NCBI RefSeq assembly: GCF_004379255.2
Contig: NC_056045.1
Span: forward strand, 10,567,593 to 10,631,592
DNA length: 64,000 bases
Source of the DNA: Salvia splendens
Taxonomy: Eukaryota > Streptophyta > Magnoliopsida > Lamiales > Lamiaceae
Direction of reading: 5' to 3'
Below the pieces are notes generated by a model. The model was not told where the DNA came from. It ran no database searches and worked only from the letters and a program-made list of their open reading frames with translations. The translations under genes and the position numbers were made by a program. Shown here in pieces: positions 1 through 12,202 of the stretch (position 1 is the stretch's first letter; each line of letters starts with the position of its first letter).

Positions 1-206
1 AGAAGACTATAAAGGATATTATTTTCTAGATATATCCATCACCAATATAATCAATAGATCCATACCCTAGTCATATAGTCACTTATTGTTCCATGACCTC
101 ATTAACATCTTAATTAACCATTAGGATTGTCACTATCATTTATTTTTTTCAACCCCGCCTCCTGAACATTAATTTCCAGTTTTATTGTTAAAACCAAAAT
201 ATTAGA

Positions 207-440
207 TACTCCATCCGTTCCATATATGATACATTTTTATTTTTAGTTTGTCCAATCAAGATGACACATTTCTATTTTATGGTAACTTTTTCTCTTCAAT
301 TAGTATACTCACTACTTTTTCTTTAATACTTACACCCTCTTTTTCCTCTCCAATTAATTACATTAAATAACAACTTCTAAAATCTCGTTTATGCTAAAAA
401 AAATGTGTCATCATAACCGGGATAAAACTTGGAAGGAGTA
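207..440. repeat. Stowaway-like MITE
   Basis: The left end reads TACTCCATCCGTTCCATA and the right end is its diverged inverted copy, finishing in GGAAGGAGTA. An AT-rich, non-coding interior of about 230 bp and flanking TA fit the Stowaway (Tc1/mariner-derived) type. A short ORF inside is not a gene. Confidence 0.6.
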
Positions 441-2414
441 TGAATTTGATTTGATAAAAAGTTTAACCCATTTTTTTGTTGTAAACATGCATATACCGAA
501 AGACACTACTTTTAAATTTATGTTTATTTGCTTAAAAAAACTTGTATTATTAAAATCTGAGTGGTTAAATTAGATCGCCTACTAGAATAATAGGAAAATG
601 AAGTCAATTTCTCTAAAAAGTAGTAAGCTTACGTAATAATGATATTAAGTTAATTAAGATAGAATTAATAGTATATAAACATTCCTGTCCATTTATGTGC
701 GCACGTAATTGAGGAAAGAAGAGAAGATTTGATTATGAAAGCAGTGGCGTGGCATTAGCATTAGCATTATAACATGAATTAATAAGTTACTACTACTAAA
801 GATGGTGCGAATCAGAGTAAGAGTTTCCACCTATTAAAAGTAGGATATTTGAATACAAAATGATTGTGGAAACCATCGTCACCTCGCACTCGTATGTGTT
901 TGGGTGTGAGAGAGTTGTTAATTTGAAATTAATAAAAATGGACTAAACTTTACTAATTCAATATCAAAATTGTAAACATAGCCCACCTTTAAAAATTTCA
1001 TATACTTTCACTTTAACAATTATTTAACATTTCATGAAAGTTACACAAATACCTTGAACTTACATTTATGGGCTCAAACTATAGCATGTAATGTTAGCAT
1101 ATTTTATGTATTTATTTAAAAGTTTGACCATTTTTACAATTTTCATGGAAGTCAAAGCATTTTTATGCAATTTAAACGTTGGGTTATTTGTATAATTATC
1201 ATTGAGTGTGGGTATTTTTGCAACTTTAATTGAAGTTAAGAACCTTTTTTCATTTTTTATGCGTTGATTATTTTTGCAAATAACTCCAAAATTCAAACTG
1301 TCCCTAAAATCGGATGCAGCTTTCTCCCTTGAATAGAATATAGATTTGTACCTCTAATCCAAACATAAAACAAAATTAGAATGTGGTATGACATAAATTC
1401 TGTGTTACATACTTGATGAATCGTGTGATACTATATACCACACACTTTTTTAAATCATACACATTATATTCTTATCCAACTAGAATGAGATCCCACTAAG
1501 AAATCATCAGATCCTAGTTAAGGAATAAAAGATTTTAAAGATTATATGATTCGAGAGTTCATGGTATATGTAGAATGCATATAGTATTTATTAATTATAG
1601 GAGTATATGACAGTTGAAGGCTTACGTCATAATTTATTCTCTGTTATTTGACACTATATATTCTAAGACACTTTAAATTTAGATATATAAGAGTATCGTT
1701 TATTATTCCAGTTGCAAACTAATAATTTCAGATTAGCACACAAATTGTAAATTGCGTCGTCAAATTTAGCCTTATAGGAACAACAAGGGAGGATTATAAT
1801 AATTGCATACTATGAAATTTTTATTTTTGGTGGTTCCAATTTAAGTGATTGATTTTTCTTTTTAGTATAAAAAGCAATATTTTACTCTTTCTGATTTTAT
1901 AGTGTGAGAGTTTATGTACTCCATATGAGTTGATCCAACTCTATGTCTCGGCACAGTGCACTATGTCACTAGGATCATCCTCATGTTAAAAATTGGTTTA
2001 ACTCGACTCTTGAAGTCAACTCAGACTAAAGTGAGAGATTTAAAAAAAAGGAATTAAACTTTCTGCTTTTTCAAACTTTGGAATTAAATTTGTTCAACTT
2101 TGAATATATGGATTGATCCTATATTCTTGAAGGTCAACTAATTTAATCTCAACGGTTCGATAAGAAAATGCTAATGTTCATGTTCTATGTTGTCTTATGG
2201 TCTATTTGAGATCTAAGAAACAAGGTCGTATTTCATGATTGTAAACATAATTGGATATTTGAGAAGAAAAGACTCTTATAACATCTCGGTTTGTGGATAT
2301 GTGGGTGGTGCCCAAAGTTTCCATTCTCTCCTAAACAAGTATTGGGTAACCTCAACAACATTAGAGGGTGGTTGGAAGGAACCAAAGAGTGCACTGAAAG
2401 GGAACCTTATTTAA
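441..2414. other. AT-rich intergenic sequence, no gene seen
   Basis: Only short random ORFs are present. I see no splice-linked coding blocks, RNA gene or clear terminal repeats in this stretch. Confidence 0.5.
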
Positions 2415-2670
2415 TACTCCCTCCGTCTGTGAATAGGAGTCCCGTTTTTCTATTTTAGTCCGTCCGTGAATAGGAGTCCCGGTTCACTTTTACCATAAAT
2501 GGTAATTGGGTCCCACATTCCAGTAACTCATTACACTCACATTTAATTTAAAACTAATATATACAAGTGGGGCTCATATTCCACTAACTCTTTTCCACCC
2601 ACTTTTCTTAACATTTCTTAAAACCCGTGCTGCCAAGGAATGAGACTCCTAATGGCGGACGGAGGGAGTA
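2415..2670. repeat. Stowaway-like MITE
   Basis: Terminal inverted repeats TACTCCCTCCGTCTGTGAAT and its complement near 2645-2670 (ending GGACGGAGGGAGTA) bound a non-coding interior of about 250 bp. Its right TA is shared with the next MITE, so the two elements abut. Confidence 0.8.
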
Positions 2671-2855
2671 CTTCATCTGTCTTATGTTACTCGCACTTTT
2701 CTATTTCGGCTCGTCCCAAACTATTTAAAGAATTTCTATTTTAAATAAGAATTAGGACATTTAATTAATATATTGGAGTTAATTAAGTGTTTTCTTATAA
2801 TTCTAAATTTACTACCTAGAATGAAAAGTGCTAGTAACAAGGAACGAAGGGAGTA
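2669..2855. repeat. Stowaway-like MITE, abutting the previous one
   Basis: It starts TACTTCATCTGTCTTATGTT and ends with the inverted copy finishing AAGGGAGTA. The inner motif ACTCGCACTTTTC recurs inverted as GAAAAGTGCTAGT before the right end. Confidence 0.7.
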
Positions 2856-3963
2856 CTAAAGTGGAGTGTACACAGAGTGCTAGTCTATGAATTTATGATG
2901 ACCATATGTGGCTAGCTTTCTTGCTAATCCTTGCTTGCTGGATATGTTTTACTATTGTGATTATTTAGATTCTTTCCCTTTCTCTACTTCTTGCGGTTGT
3001 AGTGTTTGAGCTTGTGTAAGGTTAGGCCAAGGGCGACTTTTTTGCTTTCATCTTTCTTAGCTTGGTGTTCTTGGTGCTCAAAGTATTTTTTTTTTATTAG
3101 TTGTTTTGTTTTCTTTGACTTGTTTTATGACTCTCTGCTCATTTTCTGTAGATGGTTTGAGCGTTTTGGTGCATTTGTTATACTTATTGAAAAAAAAAAT
3201 CTATTTAAATTTACTAATTCAAAAACTAAAAAGATTAATATAAATACCTTAGTCATTCTTTATATTATTCTTTGATCATTTGACTCATTCTTTATATTAT
3301 TCTTTGATTTTAAGTCAAATGTTACTTAGTTGGTTCCACATGATATGTTAGGTATGTTCAATGAATGAGACTATATTTAAATTTTTGTGAACTGAAAAGA
3401 AACATTGAAACGTGCCTCTAGTTATAATACTAGGTAGAAGAAAATAATATTTTTTCATGACTAGATGAATATAAATTTAAAGGTCACGTCACAATAAATT
3501 TAAACCTGAAATTTTTAGCCTCAAACATTATCACTCAGTCATTTAAAAACTCACACATTCTAGAAGAAAAACATTTTTGTTTATATTTTTGGAGGGGACA
3601 GCAACATTATTTAGTTGTAAGATTCCAAGATTATGTAAGGGAGAGGGAATTATAGAATCCCAACCAAATTGGAAAGTGGAATCACACATCAGGGTTAAGG
3701 ACATCAGATTCCATATGGTTGAGGTTGGAGGATTCTCAAACGTTAGTGGGATGTCTACAATACCCATTTGATCCCATTGCGTGTATTCCTCAATTACTAC
3801 CAAATTATTACCAGAATTTTCATGTCCATCTGCTAGGTCACTTGAGACACCTTGTCAATTGCCTAGCTAATTAGCTATCTTCTTTTCCGGTTCACTCATG
3901 ACCACTAAATAATTATTGTCCCATTATACTTGAGTCGAATTCATTTTCGAGTCATCCTACGAC
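2856..3963. other. Intergenic, no gene seen
   Basis: Small ORFs at 3006-3275 and 3543-3803 (the latter on both strands) have low-complexity or unrecognisable translations, no splice context and no family motif, so I do not call them genes. Confidence 0.45.
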
Positions 3964-5588
3964 CAGGGACGGACGCAGAAATATATAACGATAAGGGCTG
4001 TGATTTTAAAATTTTGTTTTAAAGTATATTTTTTAGTATTTTATATTATTTATAAGGGCTTTTACATAATAATTTGTCTTAAGTTTCGATAAATTATAAA
4101 AATTTATAAATGAAAAAAAACTTAAAATTCAATTTCATTAGAGCATCCCCGTCCGTGTTCTTGCCAACGGGCACGGATGCGGGCCCGAACCCACGTTTAG
4201 AGCATCCACATCCGTGCTCTTGCCAACGAGCACGGATGTGGGCCCGGACCCACTTTTACTCCCTGCTCTTAGGCAAGAGCACAACACCCACATCAGTGCT
4301 CTTCCGCAAGAACATGCTCAAGGGTCCCACCATTCTATTATTCAATTTAAATAAAAACATTTCAACAATATTAAAATGCATTAAAAATAACCGAAATAAT
4401 ATTACAAATTATAAAAAAATTAAAAATTACATAATTAAAACTCTAAAAATTAAAATTTTCTTCATTAAAGTCTTAAAAATTAAAAATTACATAATTTAAA
4501 TCCTAAAAATTAAAAATTACATAATTAAATTCATAAAATTAAAAAAATCCACTACTCGTGGCCGAAATTTGCCCAAATGGATGATGAATGTGTGTAATTA
4601 TAGATGATTTTGGTATTAAATTTTTTTAAAAATTTTCAAAAAATTGGTAATAAAATCTGTATATTTTTGGGAATCCAAAAATATATATATTTTTAATTTT
4701 TGGTATTATTTTCATTTTTTTTTAAAAAAAAATGCCAACGGCCAATAGAAACGCGTCTCGCCCTGCTCGCTGGCACGGACGTGCTCTTAGCTAAGAGCAG
4801 CGCCGTGCCAGCGGCAAGAGCGCAGCGGCGGACAGCGGTGCCGTTTCGCTGGTACGGACGGACGGACAGCGGTGTGCTCTCCGGTGTGGATGCTCTTACT
4901 CCCCGTCCTTAGGCAAGAGCACAACACTCACATCCGTGCTCTTCCGCAAGGACAAGCTCAAGGGTCCCACCATTCTATTATTCAATTTAAATAAAAATAT
5001 TTCCACAAAATTAAAATGCATTAAAAATATCTGGAATACTATTACAAATTACAAAAAAATTAAAAATTACATAATTAAAATCCTAAAAATTAAAAAGTAC
5101 ATAATTAAAATCCTAAAAATTAAAAATTATATAATTAAATTCATAAAATTAAAAAAACCCACTACTTGTGGCCGAATTTGGCCCAAATGGATGATGAATG
5201 TGTGTATTTATAGATGATTTTGGATTAAATTTTTTAAAAAATTTCAAAAAAATGGTAATAAAATCTGTATATTTTTGGGAATCTGAAAATATATTTTTTT
5301 TAATTTTTGGTATTATTTTTTATTTTAAAAAAACAAAATGCCAACGGCCAATAGAAACGTGTCATGTCGCCCTGCTCAGCGGCACGGACGTGCTCTATGT
5401 ATCGAGCAGAGCCGTGCTAGCGGCAAGAGTGCCGCGGTGGACAGGGGTGTGCCGTGCCAGCGGCAAGGACGGACGGACATGCCGCTGCGGATGCTCTTAA
5501 GGGCTTTAGCCCTACCCATTTTATACTAAAATTCAATTTTATTAAGGGCTTTAGCCTTACCTATTTTATACATGGGTCTGCCCCTGCC
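3964..5588. repeat. DNA-transposon remnant hosting a Harbinger-like insertion
   Basis: The left edge CAGGGACGGACGC and the right edge GGGTCTGCCCCTG look like the inverted ends of a common plant non-autonomous element, with an interior rich in AAGGGCTTTAGCC motifs. A Harbinger-like element (4141-5496) is inserted inside. Family assignment is uncertain because the ends are diverged. Confidence 0.45.
4141..5496. repeat. PIF/Harbinger (Tourist-like) element with internal tandem duplication
   Basis: It starts GAGCATCCCC and ends GATGCTC, and is flanked on both sides by TTA (4138-4140 and 5497-5499), the 3-bp target-site duplication typical of PIF/Harbinger. Inside, about 640 bp starting at 4258 is repeated from 4898: both copies contain GGCAAGAGCACAAC, an AT-rich block with many AAAAATTA motifs, the phrase GCCCAAATGGATGATGAATG, and a GC-rich end with GGCACGGACGTGCTCT. 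There is no transposase ORF. Confidence 0.7.
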
Positions 5589-5766
5589 TACTACAGTTGA
5601 GTTTTTTTGATTTTAATAAAAACCAAACACATTTATTACTCTTGCTTTATTTACTTTTCATATCTTTATTTTATTCTTTTTCTTATTTTACTCTTTTCAT
5701 TTAATTCACTTAATACTATTTTTAAAAATCTCAATATACAATAGAAATGTCACAATTATTGTAAAG

Positions 5767-6363
5767 CACTACAACAAAACGGGAATTAGTGACGGACACT
5801 GAAATTTCATGAATTAATGACGGAAAATGAATGAAAAAAGTCAGTCACTAATTCGTGACAGAGTATTCTGTCGCTAATCTGAACTTACCAAGGCAGCTGC
5901 ATACCATTTCCGTCATTGTAATTTTAGTGACGGACGAATATGTCACTAATATTTTTTAGAGACAAAAATTTTAATGACGGATCTGCTTATACGTACTTGT
6001 CATTAAAATTCTTGTCTCTAAAAAATATTAGTGACGGATTCGTCCGTCACTAAAATTACGATGACGGAAATGAAATGCATCTGCCTTGGTAAGTTCAGAT
6101 TAGTGACAGAATATTCTGTCACGAATTAGTGGTTGACGTTTTTCATTCATTTTCCATTATTAATTCTTGAAATTCCAGTGTCCGTCACTAATTCAAATCC
6201 GTCACTAAAATTACAATGACGGAAATGAAATGCAGCTGCCTTGGTAAGTTCAGATTAGTGACAGAATATTCGGTCACGAATTAGTGATTGACGTTTTTCA
6301 TTCATTTTCCATCATTAATTCTTGAAATTTCAGTGTCCGTCACTGATTCTCGTTTTTTTAGTG
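5767..6363. repeat. CACTA-type foldback MITE
   Basis: It begins CACTACAACAAAAC and ends with the inverted GTTTTTTTAGTG. AAG flanks both ends (5764-5766, 6364-6366), the 3-bp duplication typical of CACTA (En/Spm) elements. The whole element is a long imperfect palindrome built on repeated GTGACGGA motifs. The right arm is present twice (about 6040-6195 and 6197-6352). No transposase is encoded. Confidence 0.8.
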
Positions 6364-6366
6364 AAG

Positions 6367-8120
6367 AGGGACGTTAAAATTGATGTTAGTTCCATATGAA
6401 TAGTTGTAGCTAGGTTTCTTTTTCTTTTTTTTATTTTTCTTTAGAAAAAAAGATTAAATAGGGGGGGGGGGGGGGGTGGCGCAGCAAGTCTAGGCAGCCC
6501 AAAAAATTAAAATGAAACAGTATTATAAGATAAAGCTTGAAGTAACTTCAATATATGAAAATTATTATTTTTGTCACTTTGGATATGGTGAATAACTTTC
6601 TTTTAGTCATAAATTTGTAAACATAAATTAACCAAAATAGATTAAAAATGCTCTTAGTCGTGCGACAATATAAATTTGTATTGTCAATTTCTATTGATAT
6701 TTTCTTAACAAGTAAAGTTTAATATTAAGATATTTCCACAAACATATTAAAACCCTTCTTCTACTGACATATATCCATGTCTAGTATTTTTTTTCTTTCT
6801 TACATAATTGCTTTAATTACAATTTCGGAAGCAAACAATCCACAAAGAACAATTGGAAGATGTAGAACTTTTCTCCCGGTCTGTTAGGAGTTTTGTATAC
6901 TAGAATTACCTTTTAAGTGATTGAATATTGTAAAAAATCTTTATTTTATCTTCTAAGGAATAAAATATATTATTTTATTATATGGTGTTATGTTTTTATT
7001 TTTTATGGTTGTTTTTACATATTTAAATGTATAAGAAATAAAACAAGTCCAAGTTTTTATTTTAGTAGATCGGTTGTGGGCGTTGTCCACTTTAAGGTAA
7101 CACGGTCAATTCTTAACAAAGGAAAACCAGTATTTCACAACTCAGATATGCTTTGACTACCTATCGTGAAATGTTGCAATGTCAGTCCACATTTTTTGAA
7201 GTCTTACTGAAATAAGATAACATTGGTATGATAAAAGACTGAATGGATCTAACAGCAAGACATGTATTTATGCTATCAACTAAAAGACAAGGTTCTAATA
7301 AACTACCATTTCTTAATCAATATATGTAGCCTTGAGCATACATTACTGATTGTGGATTACTTTGACTTATCAAATGGTGCGAGTTTTTCGAAACCTAATA
7401 ATCCTGATATCTTGGGTAGTGGTAATAATAACTAGTGGTGCTAGGATTGCTATTATGTTGAATCGCGCGTCTGTTGAGTCTGGTTTGATAATGTCCTCAA
7501 GATAAGCTCGAAACAAAGTTTTATTATTCGGAACTTAGCTAGTTGGAATTTTTATTCCATGAATATATATTTAGCGTGAGAAATAACTATTTAAATGAGG
7601 AAACTTGAATTCCTTGTAATTTCGAATTTGGATGGGTAAATCAATATTATTAGTGCAGTGACTGATAATATTATTCCAATTAGAGCTTAAACTAAATTGT
7701 GGTTTCAATTTAATTAGATAAAAGCCAATTAGGGGTGACATGCATCCAAACTTCCATGGACCCTTGACTGAGGCCAATACATATCTTAATATAAATAGTA
7801 GAATAAATGAGAGAGAGAACACACAATATACTCCAAAATTTCCGTCTCTCTCTAGAAGGCGGCGCCGATTTTAGCTTCTCATACTCTGCGTGGGAGTTAT
7901 GTCTTCTTTATTAAAGTCCCATATATTTTGATAAGATCATCCCACCCTGATATCGAAATATAGTTCGGGAACCAGTCAGAAGAACCGTGGTCTAGTATCA
8001 AAGATCATCACGTAGAGAAGTAGCGAGCTATCCACGATTCTTTGGAAAATCAAGAAGGTACTCCCTTTGTTCCAAGGTAGTTGAATCATTTCATATTTTG
8101 CACTCGTTTTGTGAAAATGA
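6367..8120. other. Intergenic; possible old LTR fragment at about 7500-8060
   Basis: A poly-G run lies at about 6462-6476. Around 7800-8060 the sequence has the GC-richer, leader-like look of a retrotransposon LTR/5' region, but no second copy or primer site is visible. No gene is recognised. Confidence 0.35.
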
Positions 8121-8559
8121 TACTCCATCCGTCCCTTAATTTAGTTAATTTTTTTCATTTCCGATCGTTCCACAAAATTTGTCACATTTCACTTTTTAAC
8201 ATTTTTGGTAGTGGACCCCATATTCCACTAACTCATTCCAACTCACATTTTTTTCTTATAAAACTAATATATAAAAATAGGCTCACTCTTCACCAACCTT
8301 TTCAACTCACTTTCCATTAAATTTCTTAAAACTCGTGACTGGTCAACGTGCAATAAAATGTACGGGACATTTTCTACTCCTACCATTTTTGGTAGTGGAC
8401 CTCATATTCCACTAACTCATTCCGACTCACATTTTTTATAAAACTAATATATAAAAGTAGGCTCACTCTCCACCAACTTTTTCACCTACCTTTCTATTAA
8501 ATTTCTTAAAACTTGTGCTCTGTCAAAGTGCGATAAAATTTAAGAAACGAAGAGAGTAA
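8121..8559. repeat. Two overlapping or tandem degenerate MITEs
   Basis: TACTCCATCCGTCCCTTAAT opens the block. A phrase near 8205-8300 (GGTAGTGGACC, CATATTCCACTAACTCATTC) is repeated near 8390-8480, and the end reads CGAAGAGAGTA. The structure is MITE-like, but the boundary between the two copies is unclear. Confidence 0.5.
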
Positions 8560-8687
8560 TAAATAGTTAAAGTGAAGAAAGTGTAAAGTAACTATACTCC
8601 CCCTTCGCTTTATTTTATGTATATTTTATCAATTTTAAACCTATAAAGTCTTTTTTTTAGGGGAGAGTGTGATAATTAGAAAGAGAA

Positions 8688-8937
8688 TACTTCCTCCGTT
8701 CCTGTAAATTTTTCACTTATTTCCATCTTTGCTCGTCCCTTCAAATTTGTCGTATTTCGTTTTTACTATTTTAAGTAGTCTGATTCATATTCCACTAACT
8801 CATTCTCATTTACATTTATTTTAAAATTAATATATAAAATAGGATCAACGTTCCATTAATTTTTCAAACTTAATTTTTATTATATTTTTTAAAATTCGTG
8901 CTAGATCAAAATGGTACGCAGAGGGATTGAGGGAGTA
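8688..8937. repeat. Stowaway-like MITE upstream of MCU
   Basis: The left end TACTTCCTCCGTTCCTGTAA is mirrored by the right end GATTGAGGGAGTA. The interior is AT-rich and non-coding. It lies about 165 bp upstream of the MCU start, inside the likely promoter. Confidence 0.65.
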
Positions 8938-9043
8938 TCACGATGTTCACCCCCACTAGGATTTACATGCTTAGATGCAAAGATTCTAGGCATATTGATT
9001 GAATCAAAATATCAAATGTGTCCCTCCTCCAACCTTGGAGCAC

Positions 9044-9050
9044 TATAAAT
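9044..9050 (+). promoter_or_regulatory. Candidate TATA box of MCU
   Basis: TATAAAT lies 53 bp upstream of the MCU start codon, so the leader would be short. It is supported by position and sequence only. Confidence 0.4.
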
Positions 9051-9102
9051 ATTCACACCATCGGAGATCCTCCTTCGCAAATCACAACATCCTCTCTCCA
9101 AA

Positions 9103-12100
9103 ATGGCGCTTCGCCGATCACTTTCGAAGCGCCTCTTCTCCGCCACCGCCCCTCCACCCCCGTCTCCGACCCTCGTCCACTCTCCTCGGCCCTCCCCGGC
9201 CCACCGCCACCGCTCCCCTACCTTCTTCCGCCGTTTCCTCCAGCGCCGCGCGCTGAACAACCACTCCGCCCTCCCCTCTTTCCTGTCGCTCCCCGTCGGC
9301 GATAAGCTCAGGGAGAAGCTCAAGCCGATGAGCGTCGCAGGATACCAGCTCCCCTGTCTTGAAGCCGGCGAGGTGGAGGAGGGAGGAGTCTGCGTGAGCG
9401 CGGCAGACGCGAAGAGGGTGATGAGGCTCGTGAAAATGGAAGGTGTTAGAGAGAGGCTGAGGAATATTCCGGCGAGTACGGTTCCGTACAGTGAGTTTTT
9501 GAGGATATGCGTTGAGGCGTGCGGCTGCGGACAAATGGGTGCCGAGTTCGCTAAGGCATTGGATGACTCCGGGAACGTCATCGTTTTGGGTGCTCTTGTT
9601 TTTCTCCACCCCGATCAGGTATATTATCTGGTCCATTTGAGGATGCACGGTTTTACAGATAAAATAGTACTCCCTCCGTCCTACCACAAGCGATCAACTT
9701 TCTATTTTGAGTTGTCCCACTACAAGTGATCAATTTCATTTTTAACAAAAAAACAAAACTTCAACTCACTCTTACTTTATTCCATATCTCTTACTTTTAT
9801 TTCATCTCTCTTACTTTATTCTCTTTATCTCTTACTTTTCCCTCTCTCAGACTTTATTCTCTTCACTTTAATTCAATATATATCATTTTCTTAAATCTCG
9901 TGCCGAAAAGAACTTCATCACTTGTGGTGGGACGGAGGGAGTAATAAAATACTACTCCATCTGTTCCATAGTAATAGAGTCATTTTGCAATTTTGGTATG
10001 TTCCATAGTAATAGAGTCATTTTCTTTTTTAATAAAGTAAACACATTTCTCCACACCTACTTTACTCTCTTTTACTTTCTCTTCACCTCTCTACATTTTT
10101 CATTTTCCACTTTATTCCCCCTTTACTTAACTCACATAACACAATTTTCTTAATCTACGTGTCAAAAAGAAACGCATTCATTACTATGGAATGAATGGAG
10201 TATATTTTAGGATTAATATGCAAAATTATTTTAGTTGGAGGTGTTGATTATGATAAATTATTACTCCATCGGTAACTCAACTTTTGTTTGTACTTATTTT
10301 GAAAAAAAAATCGTAATAAATAGTTAAAGTGGATATATAGTGAAGTAAAAACTACATTATTCTCGCTTTTACTTCACTATATATCCACTTTAACTATTTA
10401 TTATGATTTTTTTCAAAATAAGTACAAACAAAAGTGACTCAACTTAGCTGAGACCGAGGGAGTACATTATTATCCATTTATGAGATTCAATCTTATAATA
10501 AAAAGACTACATATTTAATTCCGAAATATAATTTTGATCCGAAGAGTGTAGATTAAATAACTCCTATATCTTTGTGTGTTTATTAATAAGTCGGATATGG
10601 AGCTTAATTCATAAAACGCTTCGTTTTTTTATTATTAACAAGTAGAAATGATTATTAATAATCTTTAATATTTAGAATACGAGTAGGACGAGGTGAATTT
10701 TGTCTTTTTGCCCAGATTTATAGGATCTTACATAAGAGAGAGGTTTGTTCTGTCAATTTCCCCGACAGACAAAGTTTTCCAATGCATGAATCATACCATT
10801 ATAAATATAGAATAATATCATGTGAAAATTTAGCTTTTTGATACCTACAATTTCATCAATAACATCAAAATTTGTCATACATTTTTTATATTTTTTCTTT
10901 TTTTGTTATTATAAAATAATATACTCACTAGCAAGTGGACCCAACATTCCACTAACTTACTACACTCACATTTTACCATAAAATCAATATATAAAAGTAG
11001 GACTCACATTCCACTGACTTTTTCTACCACTTTCTTATACAAAGTTAAATAATTTTTTTAAAACCTGAGCCAATAAAAAGTGAGCCATTTATTCATGAAA
11101 AGAGGGAGGGAGTAGGGCTGGCAATTTTCGACACGACACGATAATCTGACACGAATCCGCACGAAATTATTGGGTTGGGGTCAAGTCTTATTGGATCCGT
11201 GTCCTTATCGGGTTGACCCATTAAGAACCCGATAATTTCGGGTTGGGTTCGGGTCGGATGCGGGTCGGATACGGGTAACCCATTAAGAAATAATATTATT
11301 ATTTTTATTATTATTTAAAAATATATATATTACTTTAATTTTTTTATTTCTTATAAATTAAGTTTAAATAGTATAAAACGAATTTTAATTGTGTAAAGTA
11401 GGTTTAAAATTAAGTTTAATCGTGTAATATTAGGTTTTAATCGTGTAATATCAGGTTCGGGTTGTTATCGTGTCGTGTCAACCCATATTATATCGTGTCG
11501 ATAATGGGTTCGTGTCGGGTGCGGGTCGTGTTCGGATTTGAAGGTAGCAGGTCGGGTTCGTATTCGGATTTACAGTCTCCTTAACAGGTCGGGTTCAGGT
11601 TAGGCCTTATTGGGTTGGGTCATTATCAGGTTGACCCGATAACGACCCAATCCGCACGATTTGCCAGCCCTAGGAGGGAGTAATAATTTAATTTAATAAA
11701 ACATTAAATTAATGAGCATTATATAGATGTATATTTATGTGTATTCTTTGATTTATAGGTGGCAAAATCAATGGAGACACTAATATCGGAAGCATTTGGG
11801 ATGTCGAACGAGCCGAGAAGGAGAGAATTGACAAAGCTGGAGCAGCAAAAGGGCGTCATCGACGAAAAAGCCCGATCTCTCGTGCGACGTGAACTCTACT
11901 GTGGGCTGGGCTTCGTGGGCCTCCAAACATTGGGCTTCATGAGGCTAACGTTTTGGGAGTTGAGTTGGGATGTGATGGAGCCCATTTGCTTCTTTGTGAC
12001 ATCCCTCCATTTTGCATTAGCCTATGCCTTCTTTTTGAGGACATCCAAAGAGCCCTCTTTTGAAGGCTACTTCCAAACCAGGTTTAGAGTTAAACAAGAG

Positions 12101-12202
12101 AAGCTCTTCAGCCTCCACAACTTTGATGTCCACAGGTATAATAAGCTTTCTCAGGCTTTTTACCCTTATCGATACAACCACAGCTCATGGAAATGTAAGT
12201 AG
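9103..12202 (+). CDS. MCU: Calcium uniporter protein, mitochondrial (two exons)
   Basis: Coding exons are 9103-9618 and 11759-12202 (phase 0; donor CAG/GTATAT, acceptor ATAG/GTG), giving 319 aa. The product is the pore subunit that carries Ca2+ across the inner mitochondrial membrane. The N-terminus is Arg/Ser/Pro-rich and lacks acidic residues, as expected of a mitochondrial presequence. Exon 2 holds the family core: a charged helix, a first membrane segment (about residues 221-237), the pore signature WDVMEP at 242-247 with the selectivity Asp/Glu, and a second membrane segment (about 248-266), then a conserved basic tail ([12 protein letters not shown]). The start is the first ATG after a TATA-like box. 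A two-exon layout with the loop and both membrane segments in exon 2 is normal for plant MCU genes. The intron (2.1 kb) is packed with MITEs. Which MCU paralogue this is cannot be told here. Confidence 0.93.
9668..9943. repeat. Stowaway-like MITE in the MCU intron
   Basis: Terminal repeats TACTCCCTCCGTCCTACCAC and the inverted copy ending GGGACGGAGGGAGTA, with inner ACAAGCGATCAA and its inverse. It begins 50 bp after the intron donor. Confidence 0.85.
9953..10202. repeat. Stowaway-like MITE in the MCU intron
   Basis: Left end TACTCCATCTGTTCCATAGT, right end its inverse (ACTATGGAATGAATGGAGTA). CATAGTAATAGAGTCATTTT occurs twice near the left end. Only 9 bp separate it from the previous MITE. 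Confidence 0.85.
10262..10464. repeat. Near-perfect foldback MITE in the MCU intron
   Basis: Almost the entire 203 bp is one inverted repeat: the left arm (10262 to about 10350) is mirrored by the right arm (about 10366-10464), with a short loop around ACATTATTCTC. The ends read TACTCCATCGG and CCGAGGGAGTA. As transcribed intron RNA it would fold into one long hairpin. Confidence 0.85.
10917..11681. repeat. Degenerate Stowaway-like MITE interrupted by a hAT MITE
   Basis: The right end GAGGGAGGGAGTA is split by the hAT element at 11113-11672. The left end is eroded: MITE-type phrases such as CATTCCACTAACTTAC are present near 10950, but no clean left terminus is seen. Confidence 0.45.
11113..11672. 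repeat. hAT-type MITE with perfect 8-bp target duplication
   Basis: The ends TAGGGCTGGCAA and TTGCCAGCCCTA are inverted copies. GGAGGGAG flanks both sides (11105-11112 and 11673-11680), the 8-bp duplication diagnostic of hAT elements. The interior has repeated GGGTTGGGTC/CGGGTCG motifs and no transposase ORF. Confidence 0.9.

Noticed and set aside
4110..5529. Several 60-130 aa ORFs in the Harbinger-like region
   Set aside because: Lys/Ile/Asn runs come from AAAAATTA repeats and the rest from element ends. The frames are not conserved between the two tandem copies.
9012..9687. Minus-strand and alternate-frame ORFs over MCU exon 1
   Set aside because: GC-rich shadow frames. The MCU frame has splice-linked family homology; these have none.
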